Assembly: GCF_009760925.1 (NCBI RefSeq)
Contig: NZ_VRLV01000001.1
Coordinates: forward strand, 372,001 to 436,000
Direction: 5' to 3'
Source: Nonomuraea typhae
Lineage (GTDB): Bacteria > Actinomycetota > Actinomycetes > Streptosporangiales > Streptosporangiaceae
Length of the DNA: 64,000 nucleotides
Position numbers and translations under genes: made by a program. Below the pieces are notes generated by a model. The model worked only from the letters and a program-made list of their open reading frames with translations. It searched no databases and was not told where the DNA came from. Shown one piece after another: positions 55,284 through 64,000 of the stretch; the first letter of the stretch is position 1; each line of letters starts with the position of its first letter.

Positions 55284-56873
55284 GTGTCGATCGAATGGGT
55301 GAACGCGGCGATCGACGACCTGCGCGCCTGGGGCCGGGCGCGGGGCGTCGAGGTGGACGCCGACGAGGTGCGGCTGCTGTGCGACTACGCCAGCGACTAT
55401 CTGGGCGTGCACGAGCTGGCCGACATTACCCCGGCGACCTTCGACGAGCTGCTGCTGTCCATCTATCCGCGCAAGGTGATCGCGCCGCCGGAGAGCGCCC
55501 CCGAGACCGTCGCCGCCGCCGGCACGCTCGTCGACTACCTGGAGTCCTCCGGGGCCTGCGACGCCGGGCTGGCCGCGGCCATGCGGGCGCGGCTGGCCGA
55601 GATCGCCGAGGAGATGCCCGCCGCGCTGGCCGATCCGGCCAACTTCGGCATGGCCAAGAGCCTGTTCAGCTCCATCGGGCCGGAGTCGCTGGAGCAGGAC
55701 ATCGCCATCCCCTCCGGCGACCCGGGCGGGCAGGCGCTGCCCGAGATCGAGGAAGCGCCCTGCGACTGTCCCGCGTGCACGCCGCTGCCGGCCGTACGGA
55801 CCGCTCCAGAGGGCGAGCTGGAGGCCGCGCTCGGCGAGGTGGCGCTGCTGGCCGACCGCGACCGGCTGCTGGCCTGGCTGAGCGAGCGCGGCAGCACCCC
55901 CACGGTCAAGGGCGCGCTGCGGGCCAAGGACGCGGCCGCGGCGCCGGTGCCCGAGCCGCGGCTGCTGTGGGCGCTGGCGGGCAACGCCGGCCTCGACGGC
56001 TGGGCTCGTACGGTCGCCCACCTGGTCGAGCAGGACACCGGCGGCGCCGTCACCGGGCTGGCCGAGCTGGACGAGGCGCTCTACGACCTCATGGACCGCC
56101 TCTATCGCCTTCAGGCGCCGGCGCCGGTCGAGGTGGTCGCCGACCACCTGTTCGAGCTGGCCGACGAGGACGTGGACGTGCCCGCCGTACTCAAGCGGCT
56201 GGAGTGGAGCGGGCTGGTGGAGCGGCGCCACGGCGGCGCGGGGCTGACCCCGCTGGCCGTCTGGGGGCTGCGTGAGCTGTATCGCGCGCACGGCCGCACC
56301 GCCCCCGAGGCGCCCGACCTGTCCCTGGCCGACGCGGTCGGGCTCATCGAGGGCCTGCTCGACGGCCTGCCGGCCGAGGTGGCCGAGCAGGACATCGAGC
56401 GCTGGCTGGCCGGGCGCGCCCCGGAGCAGGCCGCCGCGGAGCTGTTCGAGGCCGCCTCCGGGGCGCCCGCGGTGGCCCGCGGGATCGCGGTCACGATCGT
56501 CGACCGGCTCGGGGCCGCGGCCGAGCCCGCCGTGCGCGCCGGGCTGGACGACCTGGAGCTGCGCCCGCACGCCATCCACTGGCTGACCGCCAGGCGGCTG
56601 CCCGCGCCGCCGCTGACGCAGGACGAGCTGCTGTGGGTCAGCGTGGACATGCTCGCGCTGGCGATGCCGGCCGCCCAGGAGGATCCCGAGATCTTCGCCG
56701 AGAACATGGCCGCCTCCGGCCCGTCCGCCCATCTGATCGAGGAGATGTGGCGGGTGGATCACCCCGACGTGGTCGAGGTTCTCGAGCTGCTCGGCCGCTC
56801 GCTGCCCGACGGCGGCGAGGCCAAGGCCGCGCGCAAGGCGGCCTTCAAGGCGCGATCACGAGCTATCCGATGA
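55284..56873 (+). CDS. Uncharacterised protein, first of a paralogous pair
   Basis: A 529-residue soluble protein of no recognised family. The N-terminal third (to about 170) includes PCDCPACTP, a small Cys cluster that might bind metal. The middle contains winged-helix-like text (VLKRLEWSGLVERRHGGAGLTPLAVWGLRELY). The C-terminal half looks like helical repeats (PEQAAAELFEAASGAP, AAEPAVRAGLDDLELRPHAIHWL) and ends in a basic KAARKAAFKARSRAIR tail. The C-terminal half is clearly related to the next gene. GTG start. It lies between priA and def; co-location alone hints at replication or translation. Confidence 0.7.
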   Translation: MSIEWVNAAIDDLRAWGRARGVEVDADEVRLLCDYASDYLGVHELADITPATFDELLLSIYPRKVIAPPESAPETVAAAGTLVDYLESSGACDAGLAAAMRARLAEIAEEMPAALADPANFGMAKSLFSSIGPESLEQDIAIPSGDPGGQALPEIEEAPCDCPACTPLPAVRTAPEGELEAALGEVALLADRDRLLAWLSERGSTPTVKGALRAKDAAAAPVPEPRLLWALAGNAGLDGWARTVAHLVEQDTGGAVTGLAELDEALYDLMDRLYRLQAPAPVEVVADHLFELADEDVDVPAVLKRLEWSGLVERRHGGAGLTPLAVWGLRELYRAHGRTAPEAPDLSLADAVGLIEGLLDGLPAEVAEQDIERWLAGRAPEQAAAELFEAASGAPAVARGIAVTIVDRLGAAAEPAVRAGLDDLELRPHAIHWLTARRLPAPPLTQDELLWVSVDMLALAMPAAQEDPEIFAENMAASGPSAHLIEEMWRVDHPDVVEVLELLGRSLPDGGEAKAARKAAFKARSRAIR

Positions 56874-56911
56874 TGTACATCCCTGTGACTGGTGTGCAGT
56901 AAGTTTCGTGG

Positions 56912-58243
56912 GTGGCAAACAACGTCTTCGACCTAGCCGAGCTCCGCAAGCTGATCGAGGAGCCCGCTCCCGCGCCGGCGCCCGTGCGCCTGCCCAGGGA
57001 GGCGCTGACGTTCCCGCCGGTCGAGCCGGCCACGGACGCGGAGCTGGCCGCTGCGGTGCCCCTGGTGCCGCTGGTGGCCGACGCCATCAGGCTCACCACC
57101 TGGACCGGCACCCGCGAGGTCACCGGCGAGGGCCTGCTGGGCGAGGATGACGCCGCCGCCGCGGCCAAGGAGCTCGCCATCACCCCCGCCCGGCTGCGGC
57201 TGGCCTGGATCGTGGCGGTCAACACCCGCCTGCTGCAGATCCTGCGCGGCACCGCCGCCCGCGGCCCGCTGCCGGCCCGGCTGCCGGTGGACGGGACGCT
57301 GCAGTTCTGGGACGGCGTGGTCATGGACGTCCTCGACCAGGCCGAGACCTCCCGGCTGACCGGCTCGCGGGTGATCGACGGGCACCTGGCCGAGACCCTC
57401 GCGACCATCTACTCGGTGCGCTCCGGCGTGGCCATCGCCAACCTCGCCAAGGGCCTGCTGCAGTCGCACGAGGTGGCCTGCGAGCCGGGCCCGGGCGAGC
57501 TGCGCGAGCTGAGCGGCAGCCTGCCCGGCGAGCTGCTGGAGGCGCTGTCCCTGCTGACCTACTGCGGGCTGGTGCGGCAGACCGGCTCGGGCCGCATCGC
57601 GCTGACGCCGCTGGGCGTCTGGGCGGTCCGCCGCGAGCTGCTGCGCGAGGGCCACGAGGCGCCGACGCTGGCCGAGGTGGAGGTCTTCGCCGACCTGGAC
57701 GCCGAGGCGCTGGTCGGTTCGCTGGTCAGCGGCGCGGTCACGCAGAGCGCCGTGTCCACCTGGCTCGAACGCCGCCCGCCCGAGCAGGCCGCCCGCGACC
57801 TGCTGGCGGTCGCCGTGGCCGGCGGCGCCGGGCACCGGGGCGCCGTGGGCGCGATCCTGGAGGAGCTGGGCCCGGAGGCCGAGGCGCCCGTGCGCGAGGC
57901 GCTGGACCAGCCCGACATGTGGCGTTACGCCGCCTCCTGGCTGCACATCCGCGACCTCGACGCGCCCCCGCTGAGCCCCGGCGACCACACCTGGATCGCC
58001 GTCGACTCGGTGGCTGCCCTGCTGCACATCTCCGGCACGCCGGAGTCCGTCGGCGAGTTCGGCGCCCTGGAGTCCGGCGAGGACCTCGTGCGCAGCGTCG
58101 GCGAGATGGCCGCCTCCAGCCACCCCGACACCATCCCGGTCCTCGAACTGCTGGCCGCCTCCCACGGCGACCCGGCGGTCGCCAAGGCGGCGCGCAAGGC
58201 GGCGATGAAGGCCAGGTCGCTGCGGACCACTAAACTGGGCTGA
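56912..58243 (+). CDS. Uncharacterised protein, second of a paralogous pair
   Basis: A 443-residue protein sharing the C-terminal half of its upstream neighbour: CGLVRQTGSGRIALTPLGVWAVRREL, RRPPEQAARDLLAVAVAG, WRYAASWLHIRDLDAPPLSPGD, and the ending VAKAARKAAMKARSLRTTK. Its N-terminal part (VFDLAELRKLIEEP onward) differs. No catalytic motif is evident; a scaffold of helical repeats is plausible. A TAAGTT -10 (56900-56905) lies 6 bp before the GTG, so it may be read from a leaderless transcript. It precedes def by 34 bp. Confidence 0.7.
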   Translation: MANNVFDLAELRKLIEEPAPAPAPVRLPREALTFPPVEPATDAELAAAVPLVPLVADAIRLTTWTGTREVTGEGLLGEDDAAAAAKELAITPARLRLAWIVAVNTRLLQILRGTAARGPLPARLPVDGTLQFWDGVVMDVLDQAETSRLTGSRVIDGHLAETLATIYSVRSGVAIANLAKGLLQSHEVACEPGPGELRELSGSLPGELLEALSLLTYCGLVRQTGSGRIALTPLGVWAVRRELLREGHEAPTLAEVEVFADLDAEALVGSLVSGAVTQSAVSTWLERRPPEQAARDLLAVAVAGGAGHRGAVGAILEELGPEAEAPVREALDQPDMWRYAASWLHIRDLDAPPLSPGDHTWIAVDSVAALLHISGTPESVGEFGALESGEDLVRSVGEMAASSHPDTIPVLELLAASHGDPAVAKAARKAAMKARSLRTTKLG

Positions 58244-58277
58244 TCCACCCACGCCTTCGCGGAACGGAGTTGGCCAC

Positions 58278-58826
58278 TTGGCGATCCAGTCGATCCGGCT
58301 GTTCGGAGACCCGGTGCTGCGCACCCCGGCGGCCCCGGTCGTCGACTTCGACAAGGAACTGCGCAAACTGGTCAAGGACCTGACCGACACGATGATGGAC
58401 GCCCCGGGCGCGGGCCTGGCGGCCCCTCAGATCGGCGTCGGCCTGCGGGTGTTCACCTACTACGTGGACGACCGGCTCGGCCACGTCGTCAACCCCGACC
58501 TCGACCTGTCGGCCGACCTCGACGAGGAGGGCGAGGAGGGCTGCCTGTCGTTCCCCGGCCTGTCCTACCCGACGCCGCGGGCGATCCGGGCCGTGGCCAA
58601 GGGCTTCGACATGCACGGTGAGCCGGTCACGCTGGAGGGCACCGACCTGATGGCCCGCTGCTTTCAGCACGAGACCGACCATCTGGACGGCATCCTGTTC
58701 ATCGACCGGATGGACCCCAAGCAGCGCAAGCTGGCCATGAAGGCGATCCGCGAGGCGGAGTGGGCCGGGGCCCAGGCGCCCACGGTCAAGTTCTCCCCGC
58801 ACGCCACGGGCGGAAAGGCACTGTAA
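58278..58826 (+). CDS. def: Peptide deformylase
   Basis: A 182-residue metalloenzyme that removes the formyl group from nascent proteins. All three motifs are visible: [19 protein letters not shown] and QHETDHLDG. Cys and two His bind the metal and Glu in the last motif is catalytic. The last motif has Thr where Ile is usual. TTG start with GGAG upstream. It is 2 bp before fmt, the enzyme that adds the formyl group to initiator tRNA. Confidence 0.95.
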   Translation: MAIQSIRLFGDPVLRTPAAPVVDFDKELRKLVKDLTDTMMDAPGAGLAAPQIGVGLRVFTYYVDDRLGHVVNPDLDLSADLDEEGEEGCLSFPGLSYPTPRAIRAVAKGFDMHGEPVTLEGTDLMARCFQHETDHLDGILFIDRMDPKQRKLAMKAIREAEWAGAQAPTVKFSPHATGGKAL

Positions 58827-58828
58827 CG

Positions 58829-59758
58829 ATGCGCCTGGTCTTCGCCGGGACGCCGGAGACGGCGCTGCCGTCCCTGCGCGCCCTCATCGACTCGCCCCGC
58901 CATGAGGTCGTGGCCGTGGTCACCCGCCCCGACGCGCAGACGGGCCGCGGCCGCAAGGTGCATCCGTCGCCGGTGGCCGAGCTGGCCGAGGAGGCGGGCA
59001 TCGAGGTGCTGCGCCCGGCCAAGGCGGGTGACCCCGCGTTCCTCGGCAGGCTGCGGGCGCTGGAGCCCGAGTGCTGCCCGGTCGTCGCCTACGGCGCGCT
59101 ACTGCCGCAGTCCGCGCTGGACGTGCCCCGCCACGGGTGGATCAACCTGCACTTCTCGCTGCTGCCCGCCTGGCGCGGCGCCGCTCCGGTGCAGCACGCC
59201 GTCCTCCACGGCGACGAGATCACCGGCGCCGCCACCTTCCAGATCGTCAAGGAACTCGACGCCGGGCCCGTCTACGGCGTGGTCACCGAGGAGATCCGCG
59301 CCGGCGACACCAGCGGCGAGCTGCTCGAACGCCTGGCGGTCTCGGGCGCCGGGCTGCTGGCGGCCACCCTCGACGGGGTCGAGGACGGCACCCTGGAGCC
59401 CCGGCGGCAGCCGGCGGACGGCATCAGCTACGCCCCCAAGATCAACGTGGACGACGCCCGGGTCGACTGGCAGGCGCCCGCCATGCGCGTGGACCGGCTC
59501 GTGCGCGCCTGCACGCCCAACCCGGGCCCCTGGAGCGAGTTCCGCGGCCAGCGGGTCAAGCTCGGCCCCGTCCGGCCCCGGCCCGAGGCGGAGTCCCTGG
59601 CTCCCGGGCTGATCGCCGCGACCAAGCGCGAGGTGCTCGTGGGCACCGGCACCCACCCGGTCGAGCTGGGCGAGGTGCAGGCGCAGGGCAAGCGGCAGAT
59701 GAGCGCCGTCGAGTGGGCCCGCGGCAGCCGCCTGGACGAGGGGGACCGGTTCGCGTGA
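58829..59758 (+). CDS. fmt: Methionyl-tRNA formyltransferase
   Basis: A 309-residue enzyme formylating Met-tRNA for initiation. [19 protein letters not shown] opens it, [20 protein letters not shown] is the tRNA-contacting loop, and [23 protein letters not shown] with the Asn-His...Asp catalytic set is intact. [16 protein letters not shown] starts the C-terminal domain. It overlaps rsmB by 4 bp (GTGA). Confidence 0.95.
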   Translation: MRLVFAGTPETALPSLRALIDSPRHEVVAVVTRPDAQTGRGRKVHPSPVAELAEEAGIEVLRPAKAGDPAFLGRLRALEPECCPVVAYGALLPQSALDVPRHGWINLHFSLLPAWRGAAPVQHAVLHGDEITGAATFQIVKELDAGPVYGVVTEEIRAGDTSGELLERLAVSGAGLLAATLDGVEDGTLEPRRQPADGISYAPKINVDDARVDWQAPAMRVDRLVRACTPNPGPWSEFRGQRVKLGPVRPRPEAESLAPGLIAATKREVLVGTGTHPVELGEVQAQGKRQMSAVEWARGSRLDEGDRFA

Positions 59759-61185
59759 CGGCCGACCGGGGAAACGGCGCGCGCCGGGCCGGGCCGCGTG
59801 GCCAGGACGGAAGGCGCGGCGGCGCGAGCCGTACCAACCGGGGGCCGGTGCGGGACGAAGCCCGCAACGCGGCCTTCGACGTGCTGCGGGCCGTCGACGA
59901 GCGGGACGCCTACGCCAACCTGCTGATGCCCAGGCTGCTGCGCGAGCGGCGGCTGGGCGGGCGGGACGCGGCGCTGGCCACCGAGCTGGCCTACGGGACC
60001 CTGCGCGGGCTCGGCACCTACGACGCGATCATCGAGGTCTGCACCGACCGCGCGCCCGACCCGGACGTGCGCGACGCCCTGCGCCTGGGTGCGCACCAGC
60101 TGCTGAAGATGCGCGTGCCGCCGCACGCCGCCGTGGGGACCACGGTCGATCTGGTACGGCTGCGCGTCGGCACCGGCGCCTCCAAGTTCGCCAACGCGGT
60201 CCTGCGCAAGGTGGCGGCCCGGCCGCTCGACGACTGGATCGCGATCGTGGCGCCCGGCGACCCGGTGGGCAGGCTGTCGGTGACCTACAGCCATCCGCGC
60301 TGGATCGTCTCCGCCTTCCGCGACGCGCTCGGCGGCGACGAGGCCGAGACCGCCGAGCTGCTCGACGCCGACAACGTGCGCCCGCTGGTCACCCTGGTCG
60401 CCCGGCCGGGCCGCAGCTCGGTGGCGGAGCTGGCCGACGAGGGCGCCGAGCCGGGCCGGTTCTCGCCCTATGCCGCCTACCTGCCCGAAGGGGATCCGGG
60501 GCAGGTGCGGGCGGTGGCCGAGTACCGCGCCGCCGTCCAGGACGAGGCCAGCCAGCTGGTCGCCCTCGCGCTGGCCAGGGTGCCGGTCGAGGGGCGCGAT
60601 GAGTTCTGGCTGGACATGTGCGCCGGTCCGGGCGGCAAGGCGGGCCTGCTGGACTCGATCGCCGCCTACGGCGACCCCGGCGAGGGGTTCGCGGGCGGCA
60701 AGCACCTGCTGGCCGCCGACGTTCAGTATCACCGGGCGCGGCTGGTCTGGCAGACCACCCGCGAGGCGGCGGTGATCACCGCCGACGGCACCGAGCCCGC
60801 CTGGCGGCCCGGCGCCTTCGACCGGATCATGCTGGACGCCCCCTGCACCGGCCTGGGAGCGCTGCGCCGCCGCCCCGAGGCACGCTGGCGGCGCGACCCG
60901 GCCGGCGTGGCCGGGCTGGGCGGTCTGCAGCGCGACCTGCTCGCCACGGCCCTGGACGCGGCCCGGCCGGGCGGCGTCGTGGCCTACGTCACCTGCTCGC
61001 CGCACCTGGCCGAGACCGGCGTGGTGGTCGGCGACGTGACCCGGGGGCGTGCCGACGTCGAGCAGCTGGACGCCCGGGAGTTCCTGCCCGAGGTGCCGGG
61101 GCTGGGCGAGGGCCCGCACGCGCAGTTCTGGCCGCACCGGCACGGCACGGACGCGATGTTCCTGGCCCTGCTGCGCAAACGCTGA
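59755..61185 (+). CDS. rsmB: 16S rRNA m5C967 methyltransferase
   Basis: A 476-residue RsmB/Sun protein. The N-terminal NusB-like domain ([22 protein letters not shown]) is followed by the methyltransferase domain with [17 protein letters not shown] for AdoMet, then [20 protein letters not shown] (first Cys) and [12 protein letters not shown] (catalytic Cys). The GTG at 59755 gives a basic, Gly-rich N-terminal tail of about 40 residues before the NusB fold, and overlaps the fmt stop. Confidence 0.94.
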   Translation: MTADRGNGARRAGPRGQDGRRGGASRTNRGPVRDEARNAAFDVLRAVDERDAYANLLMPRLLRERRLGGRDAALATELAYGTLRGLGTYDAIIEVCTDRAPDPDVRDALRLGAHQLLKMRVPPHAAVGTTVDLVRLRVGTGASKFANAVLRKVAARPLDDWIAIVAPGDPVGRLSVTYSHPRWIVSAFRDALGGDEAETAELLDADNVRPLVTLVARPGRSSVAELADEGAEPGRFSPYAAYLPEGDPGQVRAVAEYRAAVQDEASQLVALALARVPVEGRDEFWLDMCAGPGGKAGLLDSIAAYGDPGEGFAGGKHLLAADVQYHRARLVWQTTREAAVITADGTEPAWRPGAFDRIMLDAPCTGLGALRRRPEARWRRDPAGVAGLGGLQRDLLATALDAARPGGVVAYVTCSPHLAETGVVVGDVTRGRADVEQLDAREFLPEVPGLGEGPHAQFWPHRHGTDAMFLALLRKR

Positions 61186-61226
61186 CCGGTTCCGGCTCAC
61201 GCGGGCGGGTTCCCTAGAATGCGTTC

Positions 61227-61898
61227 GTGCAGATCTCGCCCAGCATCCTGTCCGCAGACTTCGCCCGGCTCGCCGAGGAGGCAGCCGCCGTGCCCAACGC
61301 CGACTGGCTGCACGTGGACGTCATGGACAACCACTTCGTGCCCAACCTCACCCTGGGGCTGCCCATCGTCGAGGCGCTGCTCAAGGCGACGTCCACGCCG
61401 ATCGACTGCCACCTCATGATCGAGGACCCCGACCGGTGGGCGCCCGCCTACGCCGAGGCCGGGGCGGGGAGCGTGACCGTCCACGCCGAGGCGGCCAAGG
61501 CGCCCGTGCGCACGCTGCGGCAGATCAGGTCGCTGGGGGCGCGGGCCGGGTTCGCGCTCAATCCGGCCACCGACGTGGCGCCGTACGAAGACCTGCTCGG
61601 CGAGATCGACATGCTGCTGCTCATGACCGTCGAGCCCGGCTTCGGCGGCCAGCGTTTCCTCGACGTCGTGCTGCCCAAGATCCGCCGGGCGCGGGAGCTG
61701 GTGAAGCGGCACGGCGGCGAGGTCTGGATCCAGGTGGACGGCGGCGTGGCGGCCGACACCATCGAGCGGTGCGCCGAGGCGGGGGCCGACGTCTTCGTGG
61801 CGGGCAGCGCGGTGTACGGCGCGGCCGACCCGCGGGCCGCCGTCGACCGGCTGCGTGAACTGGCCGAGGGTGCGCCGCGGCCGGGCGGGGCCATCTGA
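61227..61898 (+). CDS. rpe: Ribulose-5-phosphate 3-epimerase
   Basis: A 223-residue barrel enzyme of the pentose phosphate pathway. [13 protein letters not shown] starts it, [18 protein letters not shown] holds the metal-binding His/Asp, HLMIEDPD the second His, and [12 protein letters not shown] the phosphate loop. GTG start, 41 bp after rsmB. Adjacent to riboflavin genes, it also supplies ribulose 5-phosphate, a riboflavin precursor. Confidence 0.95.
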   Translation: MQISPSILSADFARLAEEAAAVPNADWLHVDVMDNHFVPNLTLGLPIVEALLKATSTPIDCHLMIEDPDRWAPAYAEAGAGSVTVHAEAAKAPVRTLRQIRSLGARAGFALNPATDVAPYEDLLGEIDMLLLMTVEPGFGGQRFLDVVLPKIRRARELVKRHGGEVWIQVDGGVAADTIERCAEAGADVFVAGSAVYGAADPRAAVDRLRELAEGAPRPGGAI

Positions 61899-61953
61899 CG
61901 CCGGCCGTACCGGAACGTTTGTCTGCTCGTGGTTCCTGGGTAACTGTTTACTT

Positions 61954-62763
61954 ATGAAGGACCATGGGCTGTTCGGGCCCGAGTCGGTGACCTGGCGGGT
62001 GATGGGGGAGCCCATTCTGCTCGTGGGCGGGTTCCGGGCGCTGCTGATGCAGGGGCTGCACCCGCGGGCGATGCGCGGAGTCCTGCAGAACTCCGCGCTC
62101 ATGGACCCGCACGAGTCGTGGTCGCGGTTCATGCGCACCACCGAGTTCGTCCGGGTGCGCACGTACGGCACGCTGCCCGAGGTGGAGCGGGCCGGGCGGC
62201 GGGTGCGGAAGATCCATGCCAGGCTGCGCGCCCACGATCCGGACACGGGCGAGGACTACCGGCTGGACGAACCCGGGGCGTTGCTCTGGGTGCACGTCGG
62301 CGAGGTGGACTCCTACCTGTCGGTGGCCCGGCGGGCCGGGGTGAGGTTGTCGGACGCCGATGCCGACGGCTTCGTCCGGGAATGGCGGCGGGCGGCCGAG
62401 GTGGTCGGCCTGAATCCGCGGGACGCGCCGGGCAGCGTGGCGGAGCTGCGCGCCTACATCGAGGCCCGGCGGCCGGAGCTGCGGTTCGTGCCCGAGGCGG
62501 CGCATCCGCTGGTGCGGTCGCTGAACGCGCCCCTGCCGCTGCGTCTGGCACCGCTGCGGCCGGTGTTGCCCGCGCTCACCCTGCTGGCGTTCGCGACGTT
62601 GCCACGCTGGGCGCGGAGGTTGTACGGCCTGCCGGCCACGCCGGTCGGCGACCTGTGGGCCACGGCCACGCTGCGGACGTTGCACGCGGGGCTCGGGCTG
62701 GTCCCGGCCCAGGTCCGCTACGGCTCCGACGCTCAGCGGGCCCGGCGGCTGACGGTTGCCTGA
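61954..62763 (+). CDS. DUF2236 / MpaB-family oxygenase-like protein
   Basis: A 269-residue protein of the latex-clearing-protein/MpaB (DUF2236) family, which includes heme oxygenases. SVTWRVMGEPILLVGGFRALLMQGLHPRAM is the family opening, with H in LHPRA as a likely heme ligand region. FMRTTEFVRVRTYGTL and LLWVHVGEVDSYLSVARR are the other conserved blocks. A hydrophobic stretch (LPALTLLAFATLPRWARRLYGL) near the end is usual. Function unknown. A short palindrome (CCAAGC-TAGC-GCTTGG, 62771-62786) follows as a weak terminator. Confidence 0.82.
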   Translation: MKDHGLFGPESVTWRVMGEPILLVGGFRALLMQGLHPRAMRGVLQNSALMDPHESWSRFMRTTEFVRVRTYGTLPEVERAGRRVRKIHARLRAHDPDTGEDYRLDEPGALLWVHVGEVDSYLSVARRAGVRLSDADADGFVREWRRAAEVVGLNPRDAPGSVAELRAYIEARRPELRFVPEAAHPLVRSLNAPLPLRLAPLRPVLPALTLLAFATLPRWARRLYGLPATPVGDLWATATLRTLHAGLGLVPAQVRYGSDAQRARRLTVA

Positions 62764-62854
62764 CCGTTGACCAAGCTAGCGCTTGGTGATGAAATAGGGG
62801 CCGGTCGCGCCCGCCGATTCGGGCATGGCAGACTGATAGGCGTAAGAAGAGCTA

Positions 62855-62981
62855 GCGTGCTCCGGGGTCGGTGAAAATCCGAACCGGCGGTGACAGTCCG
62901 CGACCCGGCCGATGCCATCGGCCGGTTGACCCGGTGGAATTCCGGGACCGACGGTTAAAGTCCGGATGGGAGGAAGCGCGC
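62855..62981 (+). ncRNA. FMN riboswitch (RFN element)
   Basis: The conserved blocks are in order: GGGGTCGGTGAAAATCCGAA, CCGGCGGTGACAGTCCGCGA, CCGGTGGAATTCCGGGACC, and GACGGTTAAAGTCCGGATGG with GAGGAAGC. P1 is formed by GCGTGCT (62855-62861) and AGCGCGC (62975-62981) with one G-U pair. FMN binding should shut off ribD. The 104 bases after it contain GC-rich hairpins (for example GTGGTGG/CCACCAC arms at about 63011-63031) but no U-tract, so control is probably at translation. Confidence 0.95.
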
Positions 62982-63085
62982 GGGTGCCCGGCTTGTGGCC
63001 GGGCGCCGTCGTGGTGGCGTACGCCCACCACCGCACCCCCGGGGTTCGCCGTGGCTTGAAGCTACTGGCGAGTAGGAGGTCCCGG

Positions 63086-64000
63086 GTGGCGGAACCCCTT
63101 GACGATGCCACCATGGCGCGGGCGGTCGAACTGGCCGCGCACGGACTCGGCACCACCAGCCCCAACCCCGTCGTCGGCTGCGTCATCCTCGACGCCTCCG
63201 GCGTCCCCGCAGGCGAGGGCTTCCACGCCTACCGCGGCGGCCCCCACGCCGAGGTCGTCGCCCTGCGCGCCGCCGGCGAGCGGGCCCGCGGCGGCACCGC
63301 CTATGTCACCCTCGAACCCTGCGACCACACCGGCAGCACCGGCCCCTGCACCGAGGCGCTGCTGGCCGCGGGCATCGCCCGCGTCGTCTACGCCGTCGCC
63401 GACCCCAACCCGGTCGCGGCCGGCGGCGCCGAGCGGCTGCGCGGCCACGGCGTCGAGGTCGAGCAGGGCCTGCTGGCCGAGGCGGCGGAACGCGTCAACG
63501 CCGCCTGGCTCACCTCCGTGCGCCTCGGCAGGACCCACGTCACCTGGAAGTTCGCCGCCACGCTCGACGGCCGCTCGGCCGCCGCGGACGGCACCAGCAA
63601 GTGGATCACCTCGCCGGAGGCCCGGCAGGACGTCCACCGGCTGCGCGCCCAGGCCGACGCGATCATCGCGGGCATCGGCACCGTCCTGGCCGACGACCCG
63701 CTGCTGACCGCGAGAGCACCGGAGAGCGGGGCGCGCACACCGCCGCTGCGGGTGGTCGTCGACACCGGCGCCCGCACCCCCGCCACCGCCCGGGTCCTGG
63801 ACGGCAGCGCCCCGACCCTGCTGGCCGTCGCCGACACCACCGAGACCACCCTGGACGCCGGCCTGCTCCGCCTGCCGTACCGGCCGGACGGGCTCGACCT
63901 GCACGCCCTCCTCAGGGAACTGCACGGCAGGGGCGTGGTCAGCGCCTTCCTCGAGGGCGGCCCCACGCTGGCCGGCGCGTTCCTGCGCGAGGGCCTGATC
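63086..64000 (+). CDS. ribD: RibD, riboflavin deaminase/reductase (incomplete at window end)
   Basis: The first 305 codons of the bifunctional enzyme. The deaminase domain has HAEVVAL and EPCDHTGSTGPC, which bind zinc and hold the catalytic Glu. The reductase domain begins about residue 145 with TWKFAATLDGRSAAADGTSKWITS and carries AIIAGIGTVLADDPLL and FLEGGPTLAGAFL. It performs the second and third steps from GTP to riboflavin. GTG start with TAGGAGGT five bases earlier, downstream of the FMN riboswitch. A complete protein would be about 340-360 residues. Confidence 0.95.
   Translation, partial: MAEPLDDATMARAVELAAHGLGTTSPNPVVGCVILDASGVPAGEGFHAYRGGPHAEVVALRAAGERARGGTAYVTLEPCDHTGSTGPCTEALLAAGIARVVYAVADPNPVAAGGAERLRGHGVEVEQGLLAEAAERVNAAWLTSVRLGRTHVTWKFAATLDGRSAAADGTSKWITSPEARQDVHRLRAQADAIIAGIGTVLADDPLLTARAPESGARTPPLRVVVDTGARTPATARVLDGSAPTLLAVADTTETTLDAGLLRLPYRPDGLDLHALLRELHGRGVVSAFLEGGPTLAGAFLREGLI

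Overview
The window is high-GC DNA (well over 70 percent G+C at third codon positions) with actinobacterial hallmark genes: BldD, actinobacterial integration host factor, an RpoZ-CoaBC-MetK-PriA-Def-Fmt-RsmB-Rpe-RibD cluster, and a pyrR-pyrB-pyrC-carA-carB-pyrK-pyrD-pyrF operon. Gene order, frequent GTG/TTG starts and 4-bp stop/start overlaps suggest a filamentous actinomycete of the Streptosporangiales type. That placement is an inference, because no rRNA or other definitive marker is present.

Region 1 (1-14.6 kb) is a carbohydrate-use island. A GH29 fucosidase (partial) diverges from a run of GH97 glycosidase, BNR_4 beta-propeller, heparin-lyase-like polysaccharide lyase with a C-terminal carbohydrate-binding domain, and a Tat-exported beta-helix protein. 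Two VOC proteins follow. A ROK regulator and a GH36-like enzyme then diverge from a GH36 alpha-galactosidase, a Gfo/Idh/MocA oxidoreductase and a second ROK regulator. An identical 27-bp operator-like sequence sits in both divergent promoter regions, so one ROK protein probably controls the whole island. The extracellular proteins would cut an acidic, fucose- and galactose-containing glycan, and the cytoplasmic hydrolases and oxidoreductase would finish the work.

Region 2 (14.6-24.4 kb) is accessory and patchy: TetR/P450/ferredoxin, a secreted nucleotidase, a HEPN-family gene behind a LexA-box promoter, an orphan molybdopterin subunit of the xanthine dehydrogenase family, a small phosphatase-like protein, and bldD. 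Two almost identical copies (about 234 bp) of an undescribed repeat lie in opposite orientation around the dehydrogenase/phosphatase pair. Each is placed the same way relative to the 3' end of its neighbouring gene.

Region 3 (24.4-33 kb) is a six-gene arginine deiminase operon (antiporter, arcA, arcB, arcC, second transporter, universal stress protein), a DUF3040 membrane protein, and a complete but solitary F1 ATP synthase gamma homologue.

Region 4 (33-43 kb) is the complete UMP biosynthesis operon with a PyrR RNA-binding site over the pyrR ribosome binding site. Region 5 (43-64 kb) is housekeeping: mIHF, gmk, rpoZ, coaBC, then an envelope-stress module (TPM protein plus PspA), metK, a helicase-motif-less priA with a repeat-rich insertion, a tandem pair of uncharacterised paralogues, def, fmt, rsmB, rpe, a DUF2236 protein, and an FMN riboswitch ahead of ribD, which runs off the window. 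No tRNA, rRNA, CRISPR array or transposase gene was found.
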